DNA of 36,373 nt from Desulfohalobiaceae bacterium S24 (lineage in GTDB: Bacteria > Desulfobacterota > Desulfovibrionia > Desulfovibrionales > Desulfothermaceae), in the NCBI GenBank assembly GCA_011389765.1, contig JAABTT010000033.1:1-36373 (forward strand), given 5' to 3'. Under the pieces are notes generated by a model. It was not told where the DNA came from, ran no database searches, and was given only the letters and a program-made list of their open reading frames with translations. Shown here one piece after another: positions 19,352 to 27,347 of this stretch. How positions within the stretch are numbered: position 1 is the first letter of the stretch; every line of letters begins with the position of its first letter. The translations under genes were made by a program, and so were the position numbers.

Positions 19352-20989
19352 TCATACGAGTGCAGGCAGGGCCACCCGAAAGGTGGACCCCTGTCCTGCA
19401 GCACTTTCCACTTCCAAGCGCCCGCCGTGATGATCGACAATCTGTTTGGCGATGGCCAGTCCCAGGCCTGTCCCTCCCGCATTTCTTCTGGTTGTGAAGA
19501 AGGGATCCATTATCCGGTGGATGTCCCGTTCCTCAATCCCTCTTCCCTCGTCGCGGACTTCGAACACAACGCGCCTTTTTTTTCGATCAAACAGGGTTTC
19601 CACAAAAACACCGCAGTTTGAATCAGGCAGGGCATCCAATGCATTTGAGATCAGATTCACAAACACCTGTTCGAGCTTGTTGCAGTCGGCCTTGACGGCC
19701 GGCAGATCCTCGCCATAGGCGATGGAGAAGCGGGTGGTTGATTTCTTGATACGGTGCTGCACAAGCAGGAGCGTGTTCTTTACGGCTTCGGTGAGATCCA
19801 TCGGCTTGAGGTTCAGCCCCTCGTGTTTGGTGGAGTAATTTTTCAAGACGTCCACAATCTTCTTGATTCGATTGGCGCTGGATTCAATCCCTGTAAGAAG
19901 TCTTGGGATCTCTTCTTTGATTTCGCGATAGGGCAGGTCGCTTATCGAGAAATCCCCGTCGGAGTCGCAATGCTTGTCGATAACCGGCGAGATTCCGCGC
20001 CAGACATCGGATACAATGGGCGTATTGAGCAGGATGATGTGATTGGGGTTGTTGATTTCATGAGCAACCCCGGCCACAACCGTTCCCAGGGCAATCAGTT
20101 TATCGGCCTGGGCCATCTCCTGGGCCAGCCTGCGCTCTTGGGTGATGTCCGTAATGCGGATGATGACGTCCCCCGTCTTGATTCCGGCTTCTTCTAAAGG
20201 GTATACAACAAGCTGTTCGATTGCCTCCGGATCACCAAGGCCATTTCTTTCCACCGTCAGGTATTCACCTTGTGATACGCATTCAGGCAGGTTGCAGGAA
20301 CTGCACGCTTGCCGATCTACGCGGCGGTGATCCGGGCAGGGCCTCTTTCCTTGTTCTAAGGTAATGCCGATACCCTGGTAGTATTGTGAGGCGGGCTTGT
20401 TGAACAGCTTTAAATGCATGTCCCTGTCTACAAGCATCACGGGCTCGGCTATGCCGTCAAACACCGACTGCAGCATGGCCCGCTGCACCCGCAGCTGTTG
20501 TTCGGCCTTCTTGCGCGTAGCGATTTCCTCTTGCAGGCTTTGATTGCTTTCCAGCAATTGGGCCGTACGTTCTTGCACACTGTTTTCTAGATTTTGGGTC
20601 AGGTGATACAGCCGAAGGTGCGTCTCCACACGGCTCAGGACCTCCTTTTCTTCAAAGGGCTTGGTCACGTAGTCCACTCCGCCGGCCGCAAAGGCCCGGG
20701 CCTTGTCGTCCCCCTCGGCAAGCGCGCTGATGAACAATACGGGAATTTTACTCAGTCCCGGATCCGCTTTCAGCCGGCTGCAGACTTCAAAACCGTCCAT
20801 TTCCGGCATCAGGATGTCCAGCAAAATAATATCCGGGGGATTTTTAATCGCGGCATTAAGCGCGGCCCGGCCTTTTGGAAAGGCCACCACCCGATACCCC
20901 TTGTCTCGCAGCATCTTCTGCAGATATCTCAAATTGGCCGGTGTGTCGTCCACCAGCATCACGGTTGCCGGGGCTGTTTCATCCTTCAT
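19352..20989 (-). CDS. Receiver-PAS-histidine kinase with Cys-motif PAS
   Basis: A 545-residue protein. The N-terminal receiver (1-125; phosphoacceptor Asp58 in ILLDILMP, Lys110 in VTKPF) is joined by a coiled coil (128-168) to one PAS domain (172-285) bearing Cys218, Cys229-x2-Cys232 and Cys237. His310 (GVAHEINNPNHIILLN) and an HATPase domain (G2 GTGLGLAIAKQIV) follow. It shares the PAS-kinase half with the next two genes but has a receiver in place of their PAS/GAF array. Its start overlaps the hybrid kinase stop by 11 bp and has AGGGAGG four bases upstream, so translational coupling is likely. It may accept phosphate from the hybrid kinase and act as an intermediate. Confidence 0.95.
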   Translation of the reverse strand: MKDETAPATVMLVDDTPANLRYLQKMLRDKGYRVVAFPKGRAALNAAIKNPPDIILLDILMPEMDGFEVCSRLKADPGLSKIPVLFISALAEGDDKARAFAAGGVDYVTKPFEEKEVLSRVETHLRLYHLTQNLENSVQERTAQLLESNQSLQEEIATRKKAEQQLRVQRAMLQSVFDGIAEPVMLVDRDMHLKLFNKPASQYYQGIGITLEQGKRPCPDHRRVDRQACSSCNLPECVSQGEYLTVERNGLGDPEAIEQLVVYPLEEAGIKTGDVIIRITDITQERRLAQEMAQADKLIALGTVVAGVAHEINNPNHIILLNTPIVSDVWRGISPVIDKHCDSDGDFSISDLPYREIKEEIPRLLTGIESSANRIKKIVDVLKNYSTKHEGLNLKPMDLTEAVKNTLLLVQHRIKKSTTRFSIAYGEDLPAVKADCNKLEQVFVNLISNALDALPDSNCGVFVETLFDRKKRRVVFEVRDEGRGIEERDIHRIMDPFFTTRRNAGGTGLGLAIAKQIVDHHGGRLEVESAAGQGSTFRVALPALV

Positions 20990-23900
20990 GCGACCTCCCT
21001 GTCCTGGTCAGTAGAGCATTGAGGCGCGGGTAGTCGAATTCGTCGGCCAGTTTGCGCAAGTTCCGCACTAATTCCGGATGGGGGTCGACCACCTGCTCGA
21101 GCAGTTCCGTGAACAGACCCATATCGCCTTGTTCAACCGCCTGCCTGAGCTTCGCCCGCAGCTCTTCAGGCAACTCGGATACGGTCTCGACCGTCAGCGC
21201 GGGAAGTTTCCGGTCCTCGTCATCCTTGAACACATACCGTAATCCCAGGCAACGTCCGAGTATTTCGTATAATTCCCGATGTTGAAAAGGCTTGCGCAGG
21301 TAAGCGTCCACCCCGGCATCCAAGGTTTTCTGCTTCCCCTCTTCAAAGGCGCTGGCGGTCAGGGCAATGACCGGTGTGGCCAGGCCCTTATTGGTGCTCT
21401 TGATCCGGCGAGTGGCCTCGTATCCGTCCATGTCCGGCATGCGCATATCCATGAGCACCGCATGGGGGGAAAACTCTTCGAAAAGCTCGAGTGCCTCCTT
21501 TCCGTCACCGGCCTGGCGGATCTCAACCCCGATGGGCACCAGAAGGGCCTTCACCAGCACCTGGTTATCGGTATCGTCGTCCACCACCAGGACCCGCACA
21601 GGCCCGGAGCCGGGCTCGAGGCCGATAACCTCCCGGGAGGCGGTCAAACCATTTCCAGGAACCACTTTTCCCCTCGGCATAACCGCTGTGAAACGAAAAC
21701 AACTCCCCCTGCCCGGTTCGCTGCTAACCCGGATATCCCCGCCCAACAAGGTTGCATACTCCCGGCAGACGGCAAGCCCCAGGCCTGTCCCGCCTTTTTG
21801 GGCCGTGGATTCGGCCCGCTCAAAAGGCTTGAAGATCTCTTCAAGGTTCCCCTCGGATATGCCGCCGCCGCTGTCCTCCACTTCTACGGTCAGTCTGACC
21901 ATATCCCTTTGCTCCAAACCCTCTTCCTGATGGACGTCGCTGCGCACCCGCAGGCTGATGCCGCCCTCCGCGGTGAACTTGACGGCATTGCTCAACAGGT
22001 TCAAAAATATCTGCTTCAGTTTGGTGCGGTCGCCATACAGGAACTCCGGCAGCTCATCGTCCCGCTCCACCAGCAGGTGCAGTCCCTTGGCCTCACAGCG
22101 GGAACGAAACATCCCATCGAGATCCGTCAGCAGCTCATGGATGGAAAAGTCGACGGGTTTGATCTCCAGGCGCCCCGCTTCGATCCTGGAAATCTCCAGG
22201 ATGTCGTTGATGATGTCCAGCAGGTCCTGGCCGCTGCGAAGGACGACCTGCACATCACTGCGCTGCCGCTCCGTGAGCCGGGGGTCCCTTGCAAGCAGCT
22301 GGGAAAAGCCGATCACCGCATTGAGCGGGGTCCTGAGTTCGTGGCTCATGTTGGAGAGAAACAGGCTCTTGGCCCGGTTGGCGGCCTCGGCCTGCTTCTT
22401 GGAAGCGAGCAGTTCAGCCTCCGCCTGTCTGCGCATCAAGGCCGCCCCGATGTGCGTTGCCACGCTTTCCAGCCGTTCAACCTTTTCCAGGGAGAGACGG
22501 TCTTTGCGACGGTCGTTGATCTGGAGCAGTCCCGTTATCCGGCCGTAGGCGCGAATCGGAACCAGGGCCAGGGAGACATAGCCTTGATGGATGCAATTGT
22601 TCCGCGGATGCGTCCGGAGGTCCTGATTGGAGGGCAGGTCGAGCAAAGGGAAGGAGTCGTTGGTCCAACAGCTTCCCCCTGGGGTGAAGAGCGGGTTGGA
22701 GGGGTCGGTCTTGCCGGATATGATCAGGCCGCAGGTGCATTCCAGGCGGATATTGCCGTCCTTGTCCCGGCACACGCCGCCATCCTTGCCACGTTCGAGC
22801 AGGGTGTTTTCGGTCAGCAGAAAATCCTTGGAGAAACCGTCCTGGACGAAATAGGGAAAATCATCGCCTTCTTGCAGGCGTATGCCCACGGCCTCGAAGC
22901 CGGTGTGCGTCTTCAAGGCGTGGACGCCCTGCTGCAAGGAGTCCTTAAGGTCTCCCGGTTCGTTCAGGATCTGCAGAAGTTCCTGCTCCATCTCGGCATA
23001 GGCTTCCCTCTCCTTGCGCTCGCTGATGTCCCGTACAGCCCCCACCATACGAACAGGGCGACCTGTATCCTGATCAAACTCCACTTCCCCCAAGGCTTTG
23101 ATGTATCTTATTTCTCTGTTATCCGCCCTGATTATTCGGTGTTCAATTTCGTAGGTCTTCCCCTGTTCTTTTGCATCAGAGAAAGCTTTTTCAATATACG
23201 GTACATCTTCCGGGTGTGCAATTTCCATCAATTTAGATGTATCTAAATCATTGTCAGAGACACCATGGATTTTTTTCCACTGCCCTGAAAAGTACCAAGT
23301 ATCACGTACTATATCCCACTCCCATGAACCGAGATTTGCAAGTGCTTGTGTCTTTTCCAGTAATTTAGACTTTTGGGTAAGAGCCTTTTCCGCTTGTTTG
23401 CGCCCGGTGATATCACGATAAAACCAGATCCTGCCGTAGTACTCACCATTAGAACCAAACATCGGAGAGGAATAGCGTTCAAGTATTTTCCCATCTGTTA
23501 AGGCAATTTCTTCGTAACTCTTCTCCTGTTTGTTCTTATACAGATCACGAATCCGCGCAGCAAATTCATCTGGGTTGGTTAGTTTAGGAAGGACATACTG
23601 CAGTGCCTTTTCTGATGACTGCGAGGACATAATACTATCAGGTATTTCCCAAATATCGGCAAAGCGCTGATTGAAAGATGTGATTTTGTCATCCTCATCT
23701 ACAGTAAGAATGCCGTCCAGTGAAGCTTCCATCTGAGTTTTCTTTAAGATATTTTGAAATGACAGCTCGTTCTCCGCCTGCTTGCGCTCGGTGATGTCGA
23801 GCTGAGTCCCGAAGTGCCCGATGATTCTTCCCTGTTCATCGAACATGCAGCGGTAGCTGCCGATAACCCACATTTGGCTTCCGTCAAATCTGCGTTCATC

Positions 23901-24758
23901 CGATTCAATTTCAAGAAATCCTTGATCAAACATTTTCCGCCACAGCAAGCGGCCATGTTCCAGATCGTGGGCAAACAGTTGTTTGGGCGTCGCGCAAAGA
24001 AAGTCTTTCTCACTTGCCAGATACTGGTCCAGCATTGCTCTGTTAATCTTGGTGATACGCTGATGGTCAAATGCATAATCAAGGAGTTTTTCTTTGTCCA
24101 CGGGATCGTTCCATTCGACCGGTTCGTCAAGCATCATGAAAAACGCCCCTGCCGAAGACTCGGAAAAGAACTGATGTGCAGTCTTTTTGCTCTCTCGCAG
24201 TGCTTCTTCCGCCCGCTTGCGCTCGGTGATGTCGCTGATCACCACACGGCAGACCGGCGCGCAGTCGTCCGCCTGGGCGGCGGTTGCCTTCAAATGCGCC
24301 CAGTAGAGCGCGCCGTCCGGTTTGACCAGCCGCAGTTCGAACTCCTGGGGTTCGCCGGTCTCAAAGAGCTTTTTGCGAAGCAGGTAGTAGAGGTGCTGGT
24401 GCTCCGTGTCAATGAATCGGGTGATCGGCTGTCTGAGCAGCGCCCTGCGCTCCGTTCCCAGCAGGGTGGAGGCGGTGAGGTTGGCCTCCAGGATCAGCCC
24501 CTTTTCGGACAGGGTGCAGTAACCCACCGGGGCCCGGTCATAGAGGTCGAAATAGCGCTCTCTTTCGGCTTCGATCTGGTCCTGGGCCGTGCGAAGTTCC
24601 TCGTTCTGCATCTCCAGTTCGATCTGGTGCACCCGCAGTTCGTGGAGCGCCCTTTGCAGTGCCTCGGGCGACAGCTTTGCGATCTCTTCAGGAGTCTGGC
24701 CGGGTTTTTTCCGGGCGAGCGCTTCGGCCTTCAGCTGCAGGTCTTGGTTGTCAGTCAT
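20979..24758 (-). CDS. Giant hybrid histidine kinase (PAS x4, GAF, kinase, receiver)
   Basis: A 1259-residue soluble hybrid kinase. Order: coil 30-70 (EALQRALHELRVHQIELEMQ), PAS 70-185, divergent PAS 190-328, PAS 335-455, PAS 468-585, GAF 595-775 with several cysteines (Cys663, Cys674, Cys676, Cys697, Cys722), HisKA with His806 (SNMSHELRTPLNAVIGFS), HATPase 905-1030 (NLLSNAVKF, GTGLGLAVC), receiver 1053-1172 with Asp1104 (VLMDMRMPDMDG), and a helical tail 1195-1259 of a type often found after such receivers. No Hpt histidine is evident. A GGAG lies seven bases before the ATG. It is the first intact gene after the sigma-54 promoter and overlaps the CheB stump by 8 bp. Confidence 0.95.
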   Translation of the reverse strand: MTDNQDLQLKAEALARKKPGQTPEEIAKLSPEALQRALHELRVHQIELEMQNEELRTAQDQIEAERERYFDLYDRAPVGYCTLSEKGLILEANLTASTLLGTERRALLRQPITRFIDTEHQHLYYLLRKKLFETGEPQEFELRLVKPDGALYWAHLKATAAQADDCAPVCRVVISDITERKRAEEALRESKKTAHQFFSESSAGAFFMMLDEPVEWNDPVDKEKLLDYAFDHQRITKINRAMLDQYLASEKDFLCATPKQLFAHDLEHGRLLWRKMFDQGFLEIESDERRFDGSQMWVIGSYRCMFDEQGRIIGHFGTQLDITERKQAENELSFQNILKKTQMEASLDGILTVDEDDKITSFNQRFADIWEIPDSIMSSQSSEKALQYVLPKLTNPDEFAARIRDLYKNKQEKSYEEIALTDGKILERYSSPMFGSNGEYYGRIWFYRDITGRKQAEKALTQKSKLLEKTQALANLGSWEWDIVRDTWYFSGQWKKIHGVSDNDLDTSKLMEIAHPEDVPYIEKAFSDAKEQGKTYEIEHRIIRADNREIRYIKALGEVEFDQDTGRPVRMVGAVRDISERKEREAYAEMEQELLQILNEPGDLKDSLQQGVHALKTHTGFEAVGIRLQEGDDFPYFVQDGFSKDFLLTENTLLERGKDGGVCRDKDGNIRLECTCGLIISGKTDPSNPLFTPGGSCWTNDSFPLLDLPSNQDLRTHPRNNCIHQGYVSLALVPIRAYGRITGLLQINDRRKDRLSLEKVERLESVATHIGAALMRRQAEAELLASKKQAEAANRAKSLFLSNMSHELRTPLNAVIGFSQLLARDPRLTERQRSDVQVVLRSGQDLLDIINDILEISRIEAGRLEIKPVDFSIHELLTDLDGMFRSRCEAKGLHLLVERDDELPEFLYGDRTKLKQIFLNLLSNAVKFTAEGGISLRVRSDVHQEEGLEQRDMVRLTVEVEDSGGGISEGNLEEIFKPFERAESTAQKGGTGLGLAVCREYATLLGGDIRVSSEPGRGSCFRFTAVMPRGKVVPGNGLTASREVIGLEPGSGPVRVLVVDDDTDNQVLVKALLVPIGVEIRQAGDGKEALELFEEFSPHAVLMDMRMPDMDGYEATRRIKSTNKGLATPVIALTASAFEEGKQKTLDAGVDAYLRKPFQHRELYEILGRCLGLRYVFKDDEDRKLPALTVETVSELPEELRAKLRQAVEQGDMGLFTELLEQVVDPHPELVRNLRKLADEFDYPRLNALLTRTGRSHEG

Positions 24759-24951
24759 CGGAGGACTCCTCCCTGCCTTTGGGCATGCCGGAGAAAAAGG
24801 CCTCGAAGGCTGCCAGGCCCCCGGCCGATGCCCCGATGCCCACGATTGGGAAATCTTCCCGCAGGTGGTCGGAACTCTTTGCCTTCTCAGGGAGTTCAGC
24901 GGAGTGCCCCGCTGTTTCCTGTTTCTGTATATCGTTCTTTTTCCGGATCAT
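24751..24951 (-). pseudogene. N-terminal stump of CheB-type methylesterase
   Basis: Only 66 residues remain. FPIVGIGASAGGLAAFEAFF matches the first strand and nucleophile loop (GIGASAGG) of CheB methylesterase domains, as found at the front of CheB-CheR-PAS fusions. After FFSGMPKGRE the frame runs into SSDD and a stop that overlaps the hybrid kinase start, so the rest of the catalytic domain is missing. The hybrid kinase begins as proteins that commonly follow such CheB-CheR genes do, so a deletion seems to have removed nearly all of the methylesterase/methyltransferase gene. The stump still has its start codon and the sigma-54 promoter 36 bp upstream, so it may be translated as a leader peptide. 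Confidence 0.8.
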
Positions 24952-24986
24952 ACTCGCTCAGGTGCCGAAATCATGAAACAATATAT

Positions 24987-25003
24987 TGCAAATATAGTGC
25001 CAA
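24987..25003 (-). promoter_or_regulatory. Sigma-54 (-24/-12) promoter for the kinase operon
   Basis: Reading the minus strand from 25003 to 24987 gives TTGGCACTATATTTGCA. The -24 box TGGCAC and the -12 box TTGCA have the required spacing (GG, ten bases, GC). Transcription would start near 24976, about 25 bases before the CheB stump start. The 170 bp upstream, between this site and the NtrC-type gene, hold short palindromes (TTCATATGAA at 25051-25060; GGAGTCACTCC at 25065-25075) that could be activator sites. The activator gene lies directly upstream on the same strand. Confidence 0.88.
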
Positions 25004-25172
25004 GATGAATAAGACTTTGAAATTTTTCCTAAACTGCTTTTTGGAGGCCGTTCATATGAATGGAGGAGTCACTCCGGTTGTTACGTTTCAACCCAAATTT
25101 TAAAGTGCAAAAAGGAAGCACTTCGTCTTACGGTATTTTTTGAGGTGACATGAATCGCAACACTGGTCCATA

Positions 25173-26636
25173 TCATGACGTGCAGGTAAAGCCTGGTTCT
25201 GAGGATCCGCCTGTTCCTTCTTTCTTGAGCTGCCTGGCCAGTCGCTGCCGGGAGATTCCCAGGATCCGGGCCGCCATGGATTTATTGGACTCACAGCGTC
25301 TGAGGGCCTCGGCGATGAGATCGGTGTCGGCCTCCTCGATGGTGGGCAAAGACTGTAATTTTCTGAGGCTGCCGGGCCAGGTCTCGCTGCCCTGCGGGCT
25401 GCGATCCCCTGTCCGGGGGAGACGCGGTTTGTTGCGGAGATCGAGGCTGGGGAAGTCCTGGATTGAAAGCGTCTCTCCGGAGCAGCGGCTCACCGCATCA
25501 TAGACCAGGCTTTTCAATTCCCGGATATTGCCGGGAAAGGGATGCCGGCTCAAGGCCTCGATCAGATCAACCGGGCAGCGGAGCGGCTGTTTGCCCATGG
25601 AGCGGGCCGCCTCATCCAGGAAATGTCCCAGGAGCAGGGGAATATCCTCCGGCTTTTCACGCAAGGGCGGGAGATGGATATGATGCGTACGCAGCCTGTA
25701 AAAGAGATCGCTGCGGAAGCGGCCGGAATCCTGAAGGGTTTCAATGGGGTGATTCGTGCTCACGATTATCCGGGCGTCCGTTTTCTTGGGAGTGTCCGAG
25801 CCCAAAGGGAAATATTCTTTTTCTTCAAGAAGGCGCAGGAGCTTGATCTGGGACTCCGGACTGAGGTCGCCGATCTCGTCCAGATGGAGGATGCCGTCCG
25901 CTGCTTTGGCCACCAGGCCCTCCCGTCTCTGATCCGCGCCGGTGAAGGCCCCTTTGACATGGCCGAACAGGGTGTCGGCAAAGGCCTGATCATCGATGCC
26001 TGCCACATTGGCGGCAACAAGGGGCTGTTCTGTCCCGCTCAGCTGGTGGATTGCCTTGATCAGCAATTCCTTGCCTGCCCCGGTCTCCCCGGTGACCAAA
26101 ATGGGCTGCCGGCTGGGGGCGATGGCTTCGATATACTGGAAGATGGACTGCATGACCGGGTTCTGGGTGATGATAGCAGCAAAGGCTTCGGAATGGGCAA
26201 GTCTGCCGGAGAGCATTCGATCCTTGAGAAGCTGGTTTTCCTGCTGCAGTTCCTGGATCTCGAAAGCCCGCCTGACACAGGCCACCAGGCGGCTGCGTTC
26301 CACGGGTTTGACCAGGTAGTCAAAGGCTCCGTTTTTTATGCATCTGACTGCGGTCTCCACTTCATTGACGCCCGTGATCATAATGACCGTGATGTTGGGA
26401 AACTCCTGTTTGATGTGCTCAAGGACTTCCTCCCCGGACACGACAGGCATGATCAAGTCCAGAATACAGACGGTGAAGTGTCCGTTTCTGATGGTCTCCA
26501 GGACCTTTGTGCTGTCCCGGCAGGAGGCCACCTCCTTGATGCCGCTCATGCGCAGGGCCATGGTGTAACTTTCCAGAGCATGCTGCTCGTCATCCACAAG
26601 CAGGACGGCATTGGTGAAGTGCAGGGGCTGCTTCAT
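25173..26636 (-). CDS. NtrC-family sigma-54-dependent response regulator
   Basis: A 487-residue activator. Receiver 8-125 (phosphoacceptor Asp60 in CILDLIMP, Lys in LVKPV), AAA+ domain about 150-385 with Walker A GETGAGKE, the sigma-54 contact loop GAFTGA (229-234), Walker B LHLDEI and the arginine-finger region FRSDLFYRLR, then a C-terminal Fis-type helix-turn-helix (about 440-475: SNKSMAARILGISRQRLARQL). All signatures for ATP-driven opening of sigma-54 promoters are intact. ATG 26636 is preferred over 26681, because GGAAG lies just before it and the receiver begins soon after. It sits 170 bp upstream of the sigma-54 promoter at 25003-24987, so it is the obvious candidate activator. Which kinase phosphorylates it cannot be told from the sequence. 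Confidence 0.95.
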   Translation of the reverse strand: MKQPLHFTNAVLLVDDEQHALESYTMALRMSGIKEVASCRDSTKVLETIRNGHFTVCILDLIMPVVSGEEVLEHIKQEFPNITVIMITGVNEVETAVRCIKNGAFDYLVKPVERSRLVACVRRAFEIQELQQENQLLKDRMLSGRLAHSEAFAAIITQNPVMQSIFQYIEAIAPSRQPILVTGETGAGKELLIKAIHQLSGTEQPLVAANVAGIDDQAFADTLFGHVKGAFTGADQRREGLVAKAADGILHLDEIGDLSPESQIKLLRLLEEKEYFPLGSDTPKKTDARIIVSTNHPIETLQDSGRFRSDLFYRLRTHHIHLPPLREKPEDIPLLLGHFLDEAARSMGKQPLRCPVDLIEALSRHPFPGNIRELKSLVYDAVSRCSGETLSIQDFPSLDLRNKPRLPRTGDRSPQGSETWPGSLRKLQSLPTIEEADTDLIAEALRRCESNKSMAARILGISRQRLARQLKKEGTGGSSEPGFTCTS

Positions 26637-26658
26637 TTCGATCTTCCTTTTTTCAGGC

Positions 26659-26922
26659 TTATGGGGAAAACAGGTCCTCATCCGGGAATACTTTGCTATA
26701 GATTTGAGGCGTTGAAGAGAAGATTTTTTTTCGAGCAGAAACTAATCCTAAAAACGCGAGCTCCACTACCCGACGGGCGTGCCCCGTATGCAATCTATGG
26801 CTCTCAGAGTTGGGGTTGATTCCGCTGAGGCCAAGAACTGAATCCACTAAGCTCTGAGCAGAGGACGCGCTATTAATGAATTTTTCGCGGAGGTAATCTA
26901 CTTTTGGTTGACGTCCTGGCAT
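26659..26922 (-). pseudogene. Truncated N-terminal fragment of a HEPN-like hypothetical protein
   Basis: An 87-residue frame with a good ribosome site (CAGGAG five bases before ATG 26922). Residues 1-62 (through RLHTGHARRVVELAFLGLVSA) resemble the start of a family of uncharacterised HEPN-type proteins found in defence islands, where the sequence would continue with WEEF-like residues. Here it changes to unrelated RKKIFSSTPQIYS and stops. The family assignment is from memory of that motif and is tentative. The remaining 25 residues look like read-through of non-coding DNA. It ends 22 bp before the NtrC-type start. Confidence 0.45.
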
Positions 26923-26998
26923 GAAGGCTCCTGAGAGCTAACACTGCAAATCAGGCGTGAGTTTTCGAATCGCCTGAATTTGCCTGGTTATATGTCTG

Positions 26999-27283
26999 TC
27001 ATGCGGCAACGTGTTCAATGCCTTTGAAAACAGCCTCATCCAACTGACTGATTTCCCAATTGTTTTGTAAATTTAACCAAAATTGCGGACTACCCCCTAA
27101 GGCTTTTGAAAGCTTCATTGACATTTCCGCACTAATGCCTCTTTTGCCACGGCATATTTCATTAATCGTTTTCGGTAAAACTCCAATATGTTTTGCAAGC
27201 GCGGATTGGGTGAGACCTATTTCTTGAAGCTCACTTTGAAGTACTTCGCCAGGATGCACTGGAGAATAATGTATTTCATCCAT
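26999..27283 (-). CDS. higA: HigA-type antitoxin / XRE-family regulator without adjacent HigB
   Basis: A 94-residue DNA-binding protein of the HigA (VapI) family: HPGEVLQSELQEIGLTQSALAKHIGV forms the N-terminal part and first helices, KTINEICRGKRGISAEMSMKLSKALG the recognition helix region, and the end has the family's SPQFWLNLQNNWEI. HigA normally follows a HigB RelE-like toxin gene and represses the pair. Here the gene upstream is the DUF1016 nuclease 64 bp away, and no HigB-like frame exists on either side. AAGGAG lies eight bases before the start. It may be an orphan antitoxin, or may regulate or neutralise the nuclease with which it is probably co-transcribed. Confidence 0.9.
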   Translation of the reverse strand: MDEIHYSPVHPGEVLQSELQEIGLTQSALAKHIGVLPKTINEICRGKRGISAEMSMKLSKALGGSPQFWLNLQNNWEISQLDEAVFKGIEHVAA

Positions 27284-27347
27284 TTTATAGCTCCTTAACG
27301 ATCACGCCGCGTTTGGCGATCTCCGCTTTAGCTTGTGTCGGTCGGCG

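Noticed and set aside
19330-19482. N-terminal extension of the PAS/GAF kinase to 19482
   Set aside because: It would overlap the previous kinase by 131 bp, the extra 51 residues resemble no domain, and a start at 19329 with a 22-bp gap fits better.
21279-23246. A 655-codon open frame on the plus strand opposite the hybrid kinase
   Set aside because: Its translation has no recognisable domain, it lies wholly antisense to well-conserved PAS/GAF/kinase/receiver coding sequence, and it reflects codon bias of the real strand. The same applies to 11367-12524, 14100-15584 and 5548-6558 on the plus strand.
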